From the NCBI GenBank assembly GCA_910578365.1, contig CAJTRC010000002.1, positions 1 through 64,000 on the forward strand: DNA of 64,000 bases, in the 5' to 3' direction. Every line of letters begins with the position of its first letter. The first letter of the stretch is position 1. The notes under the pieces are model-generated. The model was not told the origin of the DNA, made no database searches, and saw nothing but the letters and a program-made list of their open reading frames with translations. This document shows, piece by piece, positions 9,286 through 17,676 of the stretch. The translations under genes and the position numbers were made by a program. Source of the stretch: an uncultured Muribaculaceae bacterium. Lineage in GTDB: Bacteria > Bacteroidota > Bacteroidia > Bacteroidales > Muribaculaceae.

Positions 9286-9325
9286 CGTTCTGTTTTATTA
9301 CGCAAATTTAATCATTTTCCGCGAA

Positions 9326-10102
9326 TCACGCAACAGACACCTCTATACCGGTGGCTTCTGTGATGCGGGCGGCGATGGCCCGGAGCTCGGCCTTTTCGAC
9401 CTTCTGCAGGCTTTGCTCGGGTGTGCGGCGGTCGATAGAGTATATCATTATGCTGCGCGGATTTATATGGCGGTATGCCTCGATGAGGGCGGCAATTTCT
9501 TCGTCGGTACTGTTATCGACGGCCTCACCGTCATGGCTGCCGCGGGTAATCATGGTCTGGATGATCCCGCTGCCACTGAACTGCGCCAGCTGCTCTATTA
9601 CCTTGGGCAGACGATAGGATAGACTCGGGCGGTCGAGCAACTGTACGGTGCGTTCGATGGCGCTGTCGAGCTTCAGTATGTTGTTGTCGACCTTGCGCAG
9701 TGCCTCTACAACCTGTGGTCTGCCCAGCATGGTCGAGTTGGTGAGAACGCTAATCTTTACCTGCGGAAAGTATTTGTCGCGCAAAGCAATGGTGTCATCG
9801 ATTATGCCTGCGAAATCGGGGTGTATGGTAGGCTCGCCGTTGCCCGAGAATGTAATTACATCAAGCCCCTGGCCTGCCGCACGCATGGCGGCCAGCTTTT
9901 CGTCGAGCATACGCGCCACCTCGGTCCGCGCAGGCAGACCGCTTGTGCCGGGCCCCTGGGCATTGTAGCCGGCCTCGCAATAAAGGCAGTCGAACGAACA
10001 TATTTTGCCGTCGGAGGGCGATAGATTCACACCTAACGACGATCCCAGCCGGCGCGAGTGTATCGGGCCGAATATGGTGCTGTTGAATAATACAGTCTGC
10101 AT
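9326..10102 (-). CDS. Radical SAM protein
   Basis: 258 residues. The radical SAM cysteine signature CSFDCLYC is near residue 35 and would bind a 4Fe-4S cluster that cleaves S-adenosylmethionine. Next come the glycine-rich GNGEPT motif and an SVLTNST strand. The start MQTVLFNSTIFGPIHSRR is chosen over a Met 33 codons upstream, which lies inside the preceding permease gene. The length and the GPIHSRRLG opening fit the small YfkAB/MoaA-like radical SAM proteins annotated as Fe-S oxidoreductases. Substrate unknown. Confidence 0.85.
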   Translation of the reverse strand: MQTVLFNSTIFGPIHSRRLGSSLGVNLSPSDGKICSFDCLYCEAGYNAQGPGTSGLPARTEVARMLDEKLAAMRAAGQGLDVITFSGNGEPTIHPDFAGIIDDTIALRDKYFPQVKISVLTNSTMLGRPQVVEALRKVDNNILKLDSAIERTVQLLDRPSLSYRLPKVIEQLAQFSGSGIIQTMITRGSHDGEAVDNSTDEEIAALIEAYRHINPRSIMIYSIDRRTPEQSLQKVEKAELRAIAARITEATGIEVSVA

Positions 10103-10113
10103 ATTTTCTGTGC

Positions 10114-11322
10114 TTATTTCTTTTGAAAAAATCGGGTTGTCAGTCCGGCCAGCAGCGATACCACAGCTATCACGCCCAGCACCAACAGCAGGTCGGGCCA
10201 TGCCAGCCGTACAGGATAATAGTCAATTGTAAGGGCCGAGGCGTCGGCGTTGAGTCGGATTATGTGGCCATGCTGCTGCCAAAGCGAAAGGAGCGCGCCC
10301 AGAACAATGCCCGCAAGGCCTCCGAGCATACTTATAAGCCAGCCCTGCCACACGAATACGGAGCGAATCAGAGAGCGCGGAGCGCCTGTAAAGCGCAGCA
10401 CCTCCATGTCGGAGCGCTTCTCCACTACCAGCAGCGACAAGGTGCTGACCACGTTGAACGATGCTATCACAAGTATGAATATCAGCATCAGAAAGGTCAT
10501 CCATTTCTCTATGGCTATCATGCGGAACGCCTCGCTCTGCTGCTGCAGCCTGTCGGATACCTCAAGCCCCGGATTGGCACGGCCTATGTCGGCGGCTATA
10601 GCTGCTACATCGGCCGACGGCTCCAACGCCACCTCCACGGCCGTGGCCTCGTGGCTGTAATCAAGCAGGCGGCGCGAAACCTCCAAAGGTACAATCATCA
10701 GGTCGGCATCAAATTCCTGCACATCGCTGCGCAATACCGACCACACCAGCAAAGTATCCCCACGGAACGATGCAGCAGGATTGGCCGGATTGATTCGCCC
10801 GTTGCGCCGCGGCACATACAGCTGTACGGCTCGGTCGGTCGAAGGCGACACGGCCCCGTGATAGGCCACGCCTATGGATACATTGGCCGACGGAAGCCCA
10901 ACCGCACTGTCCGGCTGGTACACGCCGTCAACTACCAGCGAGTCGAGCGGCACCACGGCGGAATATCCGGCAGGCACCCCTTTGAAACGCACCGGAACCT
11001 GAGCGGTATTGCTTATCAGCAAGCCTCGCTCCTGCACCACCGGCGCCGCCGCCCGCACCCCAGGCATGGCAGCCACAGCCTCGGCCAGTGAGTCACCCCG
11101 GGCTATAGTCTTGCCTTGCACAGGCGTAATTAGCAGGTCGGGGTCAACCACCGAAGCCTGGCGCTCGCCAAGGTCGGCAAAGCCGTTAAACACCGACAGC
11201 ACCACCACTATGGCCGCAGTGGCCACAGCGACACCCGCCAGCGATATCATAGATATGACATTGACAGCGGTATGACGCTTCTTGGCAAAGAGGTAGCGCA
11301 GTGCTATTCTGACGCTCAGCAT
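10114..11322 (-). CDS. FtsX/LolE-like ABC transporter permease
   Basis: 402 residues with the MacB/LolCE layout: a first membrane segment (about 18-45, VISMISLAGVAVATAAIVVV), a large periplasmic domain (about 50-260), then three membrane segments at the C-terminus. The opening LSVRIALRYLFAKKRHTAVN is characteristic of LolC/LolE, which extract lipoproteins from the inner membrane together with LolD. No ATPase gene lies next to it. The ATG at 11322 matches the usual family start; a GTG nine bases upstream, directly after the rbfA stop, is an alternative. Confidence 0.85.
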   Translation of the reverse strand: MLSVRIALRYLFAKKRHTAVNVISMISLAGVAVATAAIVVVLSVFNGFADLGERQASVVDPDLLITPVQGKTIARGDSLAEAVAAMPGVRAAAPVVQERGLLISNTAQVPVRFKGVPAGYSAVVPLDSLVVDGVYQPDSAVGLPSANVSIGVAYHGAVSPSTDRAVQLYVPRRNGRINPANPAASFRGDTLLVWSVLRSDVQEFDADLMIVPLEVSRRLLDYSHEATAVEVALEPSADVAAIAADIGRANPGLEVSDRLQQQSEAFRMIAIEKWMTFLMLIFILVIASFNVVSTLSLLVVEKRSDMEVLRFTGAPRSLIRSVFVWQGWLISMLGGLAGIVLGALLSLWQQHGHIIRLNADASALTIDYYPVRLAWPDLLLVLGVIAVVSLLAGLTTRFFQKK

Positions 11323-11331
11323 CGACAGCAC

Positions 11332-11667
11332 TTATTTCTCCAGCAGATGGTCGATGTTCTCGATATAGTCGAGCGAATCGTCGAGATAGAACTGCAGTTC
11401 GGGAGTCTTGCGCAGCTGAAAGCGCACTTTCTGCGCCAGTTCGTAGCGTATTGTCTTGGCGCTGAGATTAATATTGTTCATGATTTCCTGTGCGTTCGTC
11501 GACGGGAATACCGACAGGTACGCACGTGCAATCGACAGGTCGGGTGTCACCCTTACGGCACTCACCGATATAATTACGCCATGAGTCTTGGCGGTCTGCT
11601 GACGGAATATCTCGCTCAGCTCCTTCTGCAGCAGCCGGGCTATTTTAGCTTGTCTTGTTGTTTCCAT
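11332..11667 (-). CDS. rbfA: Ribosome-binding factor A
   Basis: 111 residues, the usual size of RbfA, a KH-fold protein that binds the 30S subunit during 16S rRNA maturation. Family landmarks are the N-terminal helix RQAKIARLLQKELSEIFRQQ, a strand with VRVTPDLSIARAYLSVFP and the C-terminal PELQFYLDDSLDYIENIDHLL. The start METTRQAKI is used since it begins the conserved helix; the upstream 13 codons are not conserved-looking. It heads the leftward run to mutS and is divergent from luxS. Confidence 0.93.
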   Translation of the reverse strand: METTRQAKIARLLQKELSEIFRQQTAKTHGVIISVSAVRVTPDLSIARAYLSVFPSTNAQEIMNNINLSAKTIRYELAQKVRFQLRKTPELQFYLDDSLDYIENIDHLLEK

Positions 11668-11703
11668 AATTTCTTTTCTATAAACTAACGCTTGAAGCGA
11701 CTT

Positions 11704-11711
11704 CAAAGTTA
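11704..11711 (-). promoter_or_regulatory. -7 element of the rbfA operon
   Basis: TAACTTTG on the minus strand, 37 bases before the rbfA start. No perfect TTTG is seen at the -33 position. Confidence 0.5.
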
Positions 11712-11752
11712 ACTATTTTTTTGCGAATATCTGCAATCGTGTAGCCTAAACA

Positions 11753-11783
11753 TTGTAGCGATAAATTTTTTTTCATACATTTG
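11753..11783 (+). promoter_or_regulatory. Promoter of luxS
   Basis: TTG (11753-11755) then 20 bases then TACATTTG (11776-11783), fitting the Bacteroidetes consensus with a shortened -33 box; the ATG follows after 24 bases. Confidence 0.6.
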
Positions 11784-11807
11784 CAACTGCAATAAGCGAA
11801 ACAGATA

Positions 11808-12290
11808 ATGAAAAAGATACCCAGCTTTACCATCGACCACCGGCGCCTGCTGCGCGGTGTATATGTGTCGCGCCGCGACCTCACCCCTTCGGGCGACATA
11901 CTCACCACTTTCGACGTCCGCATGACCGAACCCAACCGCCAGCCTGCCCTCCACCCCAAGGCTCTCCACGCCATGGAGCATCTTGCCGCCACCTTTCTGC
12001 GCAACGACCCCGAGTGGATGTCGCGTGTGGCGTACTGGGGCCCCATGGGCTGCTGCACCGGCAACTACCTGATAATGCAGGGCGAACTCGCTCCGGCCGA
12101 CATACTGCCGCTGCTGCGCCGCACATTCGCTTTCATAGCCGGATTCGACGGCGAAATACCCGGCGCCACTGCTCGCGACTGCGGCAACTATACCTACATG
12201 GACCTGGAGGGTGCGCGCAAGGCTGCGGAAGTATACCTGAAGGAAATACTTGAAAATCCATCGCCGGCAAACCTGTGTTATCCGGAGTAG
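11808..12290 (+). CDS. luxS: S-ribosylhomocysteine lyase LuxS
   Basis: Cleaves S-ribosylhomocysteine to homocysteine and DPD, the precursor of autoinducer-2, in the activated methyl cycle. 160 residues, normal length. Metal ligands are visible: His54 and His58 in HAMEH with catalytic Glu57, and Cys125 in GATARDCGNY; the other catalytic cysteine lies in GPMGCCTGNY. It is the first gene of a two-gene unit with a small protein of unknown role. Confidence 0.97.
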   Translation: MKKIPSFTIDHRRLLRGVYVSRRDLTPSGDILTTFDVRMTEPNRQPALHPKALHAMEHLAATFLRNDPEWMSRVAYWGPMGCCTGNYLIMQGELAPADILPLLRRTFAFIAGFDGEIPGATARDCGNYTYMDLEGARKAAEVYLKEILENPSPANLCYPE

Positions 12291-12322
12291 GGCATTGGGT
12301 ATTATTAACTAAAAAATCAAAT

Positions 12323-12703
12323 ATGAGAGTTTCACCCGATTTCATTACCGAACTTGCGCCGGACGAGATTTTTGTATTCGGCAGCAACCTTGCAGGGCGC
12401 CACGGAGGCGGGGCAGCGCGCATAGCCTTAAATAAATTCGGAGCCGAATGGGGTGTCGGCACAGGCCTTACAGGTCGCAGCTATGCCATTCCCACCATGC
12501 ACGGCGGTGTGGCGGAGATAAAACCATATATTGATGAATTTGTGGAGTATGCCAAGCTACATACCGAATTGCGTTTTATGGTCACGCGCATCGGTTGTGG
12601 CATAGCCGGCTTCACCGATGAGGAAATAGCCCCGCTGTTCCGCGCGGCCCTGCCACTGCCCAACGTCTACCTACCCGCCCGCTGGCTGGAACTACTGGGA
12701 TAA
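12323..12703 (+). CDS. A1S_2505-like small protein of unknown function
   Basis: 126 residues beginning MRVSPDFITELAPDEIFVFG. The core FVFGSNLAGRHGGGAARIAL and a later YAIPTMHG stretch recall a family found in phages and in bacteria (named after A1S_2505) that looks distantly like macrodomain or nucleotide-binding folds with their glycine-rich loops. The start at the ATG 32 bases after the luxS stop is preferred to an upstream Met that overlaps luxS. Function is not known; co-transcription with luxS is likely from spacing. Confidence 0.7.
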   Translation: MRVSPDFITELAPDEIFVFGSNLAGRHGGGAARIALNKFGAEWGVGTGLTGRSYAIPTMHGGVAEIKPYIDEFVEYAKLHTELRFMVTRIGCGIAGFTDEEIAPLFRAALPLPNVYLPARWLELLG

Positions 12704-12722
12704 ATAATTTAAACAATACGGC

Positions 12723-12758
12723 AAAAAAAAGACGAACCTTGAATTGCTTCAAGATTCG
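12723..12758 (-). terminator. Intrinsic terminator of tRNA-Ala
   Basis: On the minus strand an 11-bp stem (CGAATCTTGAA with one G-T pair), loop GCAA, is followed after three bases by eight T. It lies just 3' of the tRNA and faces the end of the luxS unit. Confidence 0.9.
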
Positions 12759-12762
12759 TTCT

Positions 12763-12839
12763 TGGTGGAGTATAGCGGACTCGAACCGCTCACCTCGACA
12801 CTGCCAGTGTCGCGCTCTAGCCAGATGAGCTAATACCCC
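12763..12839 (-). tRNA. tRNA-Ala (anticodon GGC)
   Basis: The minus strand folds as a standard cloverleaf: acceptor GGGGTAT pairing with ATACTCC, D arm AGCTCATCTGGCTAGAGC, anticodon stem CGACA/TGTCG with loop CTGGCAG (anticodon GGC), and T arm with GGTTCGAGTCC. The acceptor has the G3-U70 wobble pair that identifies alanine tRNAs. The CCA end is encoded. It has its own promoter and terminator. Confidence 0.96.
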
Positions 12840-12851
12840 TCGTTTGCGGTG

Positions 12852-12883
12852 CAAAGTTAGCGACTTTATTCGAGTCCGCCAAA
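12852..12883 (-). promoter_or_regulatory. Promoter of tRNA-Ala
   Basis: Minus strand TTTG (12883-12880), 20 bases, TAACTTTG (12859-12852). The tRNA starts 12 bases downstream of the -7 box. Confidence 0.75.
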
Positions 12884-12922
12884 TTTTTCATAAATGAATT
12901 AGTGTTTTTTAACTGTTGCAGA

Positions 12923-12953
12923 CTTGTCGACTGCTCGGTTTTGCGTAATTTTG
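12923..12953 (+). promoter_or_regulatory. Promoter of the namZ operon
   Basis: CTTG (12923-12926), 19 bases, TAATTTTG (12946-12953), followed by the namZ ATG seven bases later, giving a very short leader. Confidence 0.6.
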
Positions 12954-12960
12954 TAATACC

Positions 12961-14124
12961 ATGAAACGATTGATTATATATTTCCTCCTTCTTTTGCCTT
13001 GCCTGAGTACAATGGCGGAAGTAACGGTGGGCGCCGCCCGCACCGACGAGTATATGCCTATGTTGCAGGGAAAACGGGTGGCTCTGTTTTCAAACCATAC
13101 GGGCATGGTAGGCCCGAAACATACCCTCGACCTGATGCTCGAGGGCGGCGTGGACGTGCGCAAACTGTTCTCGCCGGAACACGGATTCCGCGGAACGGCC
13201 GATGCCGGCGAACATGTATCGACGTCGACCGACCCGGTAAGCGGCCTGCCCATAGTGAGTCTGTACGACGGCAAACGCAAAGATGTCGACCCGGCGGCCG
13301 TAAGAGATATCGACGTGATTGTGGTCGATATTCAGGATGTGGGCCTGCGCTATTATACCTACTACTGCACTATGATTGACCTGATGAACGCCGCCGCACG
13401 CCAGGGCAAGCAGGTGATGGTGCTCGACCGCCCGAATCCCAACGGCATGTATGTCGACGGCCCTATCCTCGACATGAAGTATAAAAGCGGTGTAGGCAAG
13501 CTGCCCATTCCGGTGGTTCACGGCCTGACCTTGGGCGAGCTGGCCGGCATGGCCTTGGGCGAGGGCTGGCTGGAGAACGGCGCCAAAGTCGACCTCACTG
13601 TCATACCATGCCTTGGCTACGGCCATCAGACACGCTACGAGCTGCCTATAGCGCCATCGCCAAACCTGCGCGACATGAAGTCAATTTACCTATACCCTTC
13701 GACCTGCTACTTCGAGGCTACACCGGTGAGCCTGGGCCGCGGCACCGACATGGCTTTTACCGTATACGGTCATCCGCTGATGCGCAACCGCAGTTTTGAG
13801 TTCACACCGCGCAGCATTCCGGGCGCCAAGAATCCGCCTGAGCTCGACAAGCTGTGCCACGGAGTGGATTTGCGAAACCTCAGTGACGACGAAATCATAG
13901 CCAAAGGTATAAATCTGGAGTATCTAATCGACGCCTACAACGACCTGAACGGTCAGCTCGACAAGGACTTCTTCCGCAACTTTTTTGAGTTGCTTATAGG
14001 CCGTGGCGACATCCGCGGCATGATTGAAAACGGCAAGAGCGCCGACGAAATCAAGGCTACCTGGGCCTCCGATGTCGAGGCCTTCAAAAAGCAACGCAAA
14101 CCATATCTGCTTTATAACGAATGA
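12961..14124 (+). CDS. namZ: DUF1343 protein, exo-beta-N-acetylmuramidase NamZ-like (GH171)
   Basis: 387 residues with a signal peptide (about 1-19, ending STMAEVT). It matches the DUF1343/YbbC family, whose characterised members (NamZ of Bacillus subtilis and Tannerella) release terminal N-acetylmuramic acid from peptidoglycan fragments. Family landmarks include LFSNHTGMV, LFSPEHGFRG, DVIVVDIQDVGLRYYTYY, VLDRPNPNG and PSPNLRDMKS. It overlaps the following sodium/solute symporter by four bases (ATGA), so hydrolase and transporter are translationally coupled. I infer release and uptake of an amino sugar such as MurNAc; substrate is not shown by sequence. Confidence 0.85.
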   Translation: MKRLIIYFLLLLPCLSTMAEVTVGAARTDEYMPMLQGKRVALFSNHTGMVGPKHTLDLMLEGGVDVRKLFSPEHGFRGTADAGEHVSTSTDPVSGLPIVSLYDGKRKDVDPAAVRDIDVIVVDIQDVGLRYYTYYCTMIDLMNAAARQGKQVMVLDRPNPNGMYVDGPILDMKYKSGVGKLPIPVVHGLTLGELAGMALGEGWLENGAKVDLTVIPCLGYGHQTRYELPIAPSPNLRDMKSIYLYPSTCYFEATPVSLGRGTDMAFTVYGHPLMRNRSFEFTPRSIPGAKNPPELDKLCHGVDLRNLSDDEIIAKGINLEYLIDAYNDLNGQLDKDFFRNFFELLIGRGDIRGMIENGKSADEIKATWASDVEAFKKQRKPYLLYNE

Positions 14125-15584
14125 GTTTACCAATCATTATAATACTGACCATCGCAGGCTATTTCGGCCTGCTGATGGCGGTTTCAGCTGTGGCGTCGCG
14201 TGGCAGCGACAATTCTACTTTTTTCACCGGCAACCGCCGAGTGCCTTGGTTTGTGGTGGCTTTCGCCATGATTGGCGCGCCGATATCGGGTGTGACTTTT
14301 ATATCGGTGCCCGGCATGGTGGCCGACAAGGGCTACAGCTATCTGCAGATGGTGCTGGGCTTTATTGTGGGCTATGTGCTGATTGCATTTGTGCTTGTGC
14401 CACTGTTCTACCGCAAGAACATGCTATCGATTTACGGCTATCTTGAGGAACGTTTCGGCAGCGACAGTTACCGTACCGGAGCATGGTTCTTTTTTGTATC
14501 GAAAATGCTTGGCGCCGCCGTACGCTTTTTTGTGGTATGCTCGGTGCTGCAGCTGCTGGTATTCGGTCCGCTGGGCGTGCCTTTCATATTTAATGTAATC
14601 GTGACGATAGCGCTGATATGGCTGTATACGGTGCAGGGAGGTGTAAAAACTCTTATCTGGACCGACACTCTGAAAAGTTTCTGCCTTATCGGCTCCATAG
14701 TCCTGTGCATATTCTTCATAGCCTCCGACCTTGGTTTCGACTTCAAGGGCATGGTCAAGGCGATAGCCGACCATGAAAGCTCGCGGATGTTCTTCTTCGA
14801 CAATCCCAAGGAAAGTACCTACTTCTGGAAGCAGTTTATTGCCGGTGTGTTCATGGCCATCGCCACCACCGGCCTCGACCAGGACATGATGCAGCGCAAC
14901 CTCGCGTGCAAGGACGCCGCACAAAGCCGTAAAAATATGATAGTAAGCGGCGTGACACAGTTCTTTGTCATAGCGCTGTTTCTGCTGCTGGGCACACTGC
15001 TGCTGCTTTATCTCAACCATCACTCGATTGCCCTGCCGGAGAAGTCCGACGACATCTTCGGAATGGTGGCTACCTCCGACGCCATGCCGGTGTGGGTGGG
15101 CATATTGTTTGTGCTGGGGCTTATAGCCGCCGCATACTCGGCTGCCGGATCGGCTCTGACCTCGCTGACCACCTCGTTTACCGTCGACATTCTTGGCGCA
15201 CACCGTCAGAACGACCAGAATAAACTTACACGCACACGCCGAAACGTGCATATAGGCATGTCGGTGATAATGGGTGCGGTGATTGTGGTGTTCTACTACA
15301 TGAGCAACCAGGACGCCATATCGGCCGTGTACACTCTGGCTTCGTACACCTACGGCCCGATTTTGGGTCTGTTTGTATTCGGCATGTTCTCGAAACGCCT
15401 TGTACGCGACCGCCTTGTACCGGCTGTGTGTATAGCCGCTCCGGTACTTTCGTGGGGCACGCAGTGGGCGCTCGTGCAGCTGTGGGGCTACCACACCGGC
15501 TTCGAGCTGCTGCTGATCAATGCCTGTTACACCATGCTGGGTCTTTGGATTTCCGCACCGCGGACAGTCAAGGCAGTAGCATAA
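14121..15584 (+). CDS. Sodium/solute symporter family transporter
   Basis: 487 residues with about 13 membrane segments and the SSS family look: an N-terminal GYFGLLMAVSAVASRG segment, NRRVPWFVVAFAMIGAPISGVTF in the second helix region, and TGLDQDMMQRNLACKD in the middle, a conserved SSS stretch. The usual substrates are sugars, amino acids or sialic acid moved with sodium. Start overlaps the namZ stop. In Tannerella a symporter of this family (MurT) has been linked to MurNAc uptake; by context this one may have the same job, which is inference. Confidence 0.85.
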   Translation: MSLPIIIILTIAGYFGLLMAVSAVASRGSDNSTFFTGNRRVPWFVVAFAMIGAPISGVTFISVPGMVADKGYSYLQMVLGFIVGYVLIAFVLVPLFYRKNMLSIYGYLEERFGSDSYRTGAWFFFVSKMLGAAVRFFVVCSVLQLLVFGPLGVPFIFNVIVTIALIWLYTVQGGVKTLIWTDTLKSFCLIGSIVLCIFFIASDLGFDFKGMVKAIADHESSRMFFFDNPKESTYFWKQFIAGVFMAIATTGLDQDMMQRNLACKDAAQSRKNMIVSGVTQFFVIALFLLLGTLLLLYLNHHSIALPEKSDDIFGMVATSDAMPVWVGILFVLGLIAAAYSAAGSALTSLTTSFTVDILGAHRQNDQNKLTRTRRNVHIGMSVIMGAVIVVFYYMSNQDAISAVYTLASYTYGPILGLFVFGMFSKRLVRDRLVPAVCIAAPVLSWGTQWALVQLWGYHTGFELLLINACYTMLGLWISAPRTVKAVA

Positions 15585-15603
15585 CTTAGAACTTGTTAAG
15601 AAT

Positions 15604-16506
15604 TTGTCAAAGGAACTTATTAACCGATATGTATGGCTTGTAGACACCATACGCCGCTACGGGCGCATTTCGCGCAAAGAACTTGATGCCTGCTGGCGAC
15701 GGAGCAGGTTCGGCGACGGCAGGCCAATGCCGCGCCGTACCTTCTACAATTACCGCCAGGGAGTGGAGCAGCTGTTCGGGCTAAATATCGAATGCGACCC
15801 CACCACTTACGAATATTATATAAGCGAGGAAGACCCGCACGACCGCAGTGTCACCGACTGGTTGCTCGACTCCTCGGCCATGAGCCATGTCCTTACAGGC
15901 GCCCGCGATGTGGCCGGCAAGATTTTTCTTGAGGCGGTTCCTTCGTCGAGGGCTTTCCTCGGAGTGATTATCGATGCGCTCCGCGAGAACCGCCGCCTGA
16001 AATTCGACTATCACTCTTACACCCGTTCGAAGCCGACCTCGGGCATTGTATTCGAGCCTTATCTGCTTAAGATTTTCCGACAGCGATGGTATGTGGCCGG
16101 ACGCAACGTGGCCGAAGGGCGAATCAAAACCTACGCCCTTGACCGCATGAACTCATGTGTGATGACCACCGACGGCTTCACGCCCGACCCTACATTCAAT
16201 GCCGAATCGTATTTCCACGATGCTTTCGGTATTGTAGTCACCGAGTCTGAACCGCGAAGTGTGGTTATCCGTACCGACCCTCGCCAGGCCAAGTATTTCA
16301 GAGCCCTTCCACTGCATCACTCGCAGGAGGAGATGGTACACGACGAATTCAGCGACTTTCATCTGCAGCTGCGGCTCACCGACGATTTCGTGGCCGAACT
16401 GCTCAGCTACGGCCCGAGGATTCAGGTGATTGCTCCGCCGGAGCTGAAGGCAAGGATGCGGTCGGAGTACCAGCAGGCACTGAGGCTGTACGACTCTCAC
16501 GCCTGA
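15604..16506 (+). CDS. WYL-domain transcriptional regulator
   Basis: 300 residues: an N-terminal winged-helix-like region (about 1-65, with RRYGRISRKELDACW and RTFYNYRQGV) and a central WYL sensor domain (about 115-190; the motif reads QRWYVAGRN), followed by a C-terminal WCX-type extension. WYL proteins bind DNA in response to small ligands or nucleic acid. No ATG is in frame near the start of the conserved region; TTG at 15604 is the only suitable start, 19 bases after the symporter stop, which suggests it belongs to the namZ operon. Its 3' end overlaps the opposite-strand permease gene by 104 bases. Confidence 0.8.
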   Translation: MSKELINRYVWLVDTIRRYGRISRKELDACWRRSRFGDGRPMPRRTFYNYRQGVEQLFGLNIECDPTTYEYYISEEDPHDRSVTDWLLDSSAMSHVLTGARDVAGKIFLEAVPSSRAFLGVIIDALRENRRLKFDYHSYTRSKPTSGIVFEPYLLKIFRQRWYVAGRNVAEGRIKTYALDRMNSCVMTTDGFTPDPTFNAESYFHDAFGIVVTESEPRSVVIRTDPRQAKYFRALPLHHSQEEMVHDEFSDFHLQLRLTDDFVAELLSYGPRIQVIAPPELKARMRSEYQQALRLYDSHA

Positions 16507-17674
16507 TATATGCCATCACCCACCAGGCCGACAGGAAGTAGACCCCGGTAAGAATCCACATGGCCAGGAAGGGTTTGACCGACTCGGCCAGGGTGGCGCC
16601 GTTGCTGTTGATGCGTATGAAACCTTCCAGCCCCCATACACCCGGTATCAGGTCGCCGCAGAATCGCCAGAAGTCGTTCATGGCGTAACGCGGCCAGGTA
16701 AGGCCGGAGAGAAACAGAAACACCACCGAAGTAAACACTACCACCATAAAGGTGCTTTCACGCTCCTTGGCAAAATAGGTGAGGGTCTGGCCAAAGAATG
16801 TCGAGGCCAACAGCAGCGGAAATATAAACAGCAGCGCCTCCACCGGATTGCCTATATGCGGCAGATTGAACAAATGCGGTATCAGCACCATCACATACAT
16901 AGCCATAGGCATGTATATAACAGTGTAGCACAGAGCCTTGCCTATAATCAGTGCTGTAGTGGAGGCACCTTTCACCATCTTGGGGTCGATACCTCCGTTG
17001 CGGCGGCGGCGTTCGCGCGACGTGCCTTCGAGCAGCATCACGCCCAGCACCATACTCTGCTGCAGAATCAGAATAACTATGCCCGGAATCACAAACGAGG
17101 CAAAGCCGTCGCTGGTATCGCCCAGGAAGTTGCTCTCGCTTTCGACGGGCAGCGATGCCATGCCTATCGACGATGCTCCGATAGTTTCGACCCGCATGGC
17201 TGTTACATCGTGCGCCAGCTTCATCTGCAGGTCGGTAATTGCGCTCAGCAGCGCACGGTAGCGCAGCAGCAGACTCATATCGAAATACATAGGCACCGTG
17301 GCCTGCTCGCCTGTGGCAAGCTTGCGGGAATAATCCGATGGAATTTCCATTATGGCGAAAACCTCGCCGGCGGCCATGCGGGCCTTGGCGTCGGACAGGT
17401 TGGCATCGTAGGAATATATCGTCACCGCCGGAGCAGCCGATGCCGAGCGCACCAGTTCGCGCGACTCTGCACTGCGGCTGTTGTCAACAATAGATATAGG
17501 CAGCTGACGCACAACCTCGGGATTGTATATCAGAGTGTACACAATAGGATACAGCAGCGGAAGCGCCACGAAAAACAGCAACGCGCCGGCATCGTGCGTA
17601 ACAATGCTGAATTCATGGGCAAACACTTCGCTTAGCGAGCGTAACCATCGGCCTATGTTTTTGAACACATTCAT
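16403..17674 (-). CDS. ABC-2 type permease, second of a pair
   Basis: 423 residues in the ABC-2/YhgE-like layout: one N-terminal membrane segment (about 28-48), a large extracytoplasmic domain, then five membrane segments (about 190-390). It is the last gene of the leftward TolC-HlyD-permease-permease operon, two bases after its paralogue. The last ~35 residues (RTASVPAGTPTASLPSAPAE and on) are low-complexity Ser/Ala/Pro and are encoded antisense to the end of the WYL gene, so the tail is probably a stop-codon read-out and not a domain. No ABC ATPase lies in the operon. Confidence 0.85.
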   Translation of the reverse strand: MNVFKNIGRWLRSLSEVFAHEFSIVTHDAGALLFFVALPLLYPIVYTLIYNPEVVRQLPISIVDNSRSAESRELVRSASAAPAVTIYSYDANLSDAKARMAAGEVFAIMEIPSDYSRKLATGEQATVPMYFDMSLLLRYRALLSAITDLQMKLAHDVTAMRVETIGASSIGMASLPVESESNFLGDTSDGFASFVIPGIVILILQQSMVLGVMLLEGTSRERRRRNGGIDPKMVKGASTTALIIGKALCYTVIYMPMAMYVMVLIPHLFNLPHIGNPVEALLFIFPLLLASTFFGQTLTYFAKERESTFMVVVFTSVVFLFLSGLTWPRYAMNDFWRFCGDLIPGVWGLEGFIRINSNGATLAESVKPFLAMWILTGVYFLSAWWVMAYIRRESRTASVPAGTPTASLPSAPAEQSPESSGRS

Positions 17675-17676
17675 AA

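Noticed and set aside
12763..12839. tRNA-Ala as an integration site of a genomic island
   Set aside because: Flanking genes (luxS unit, namZ) look like core genes, no integrase is near and I saw no repeated tRNA 3' fragment.
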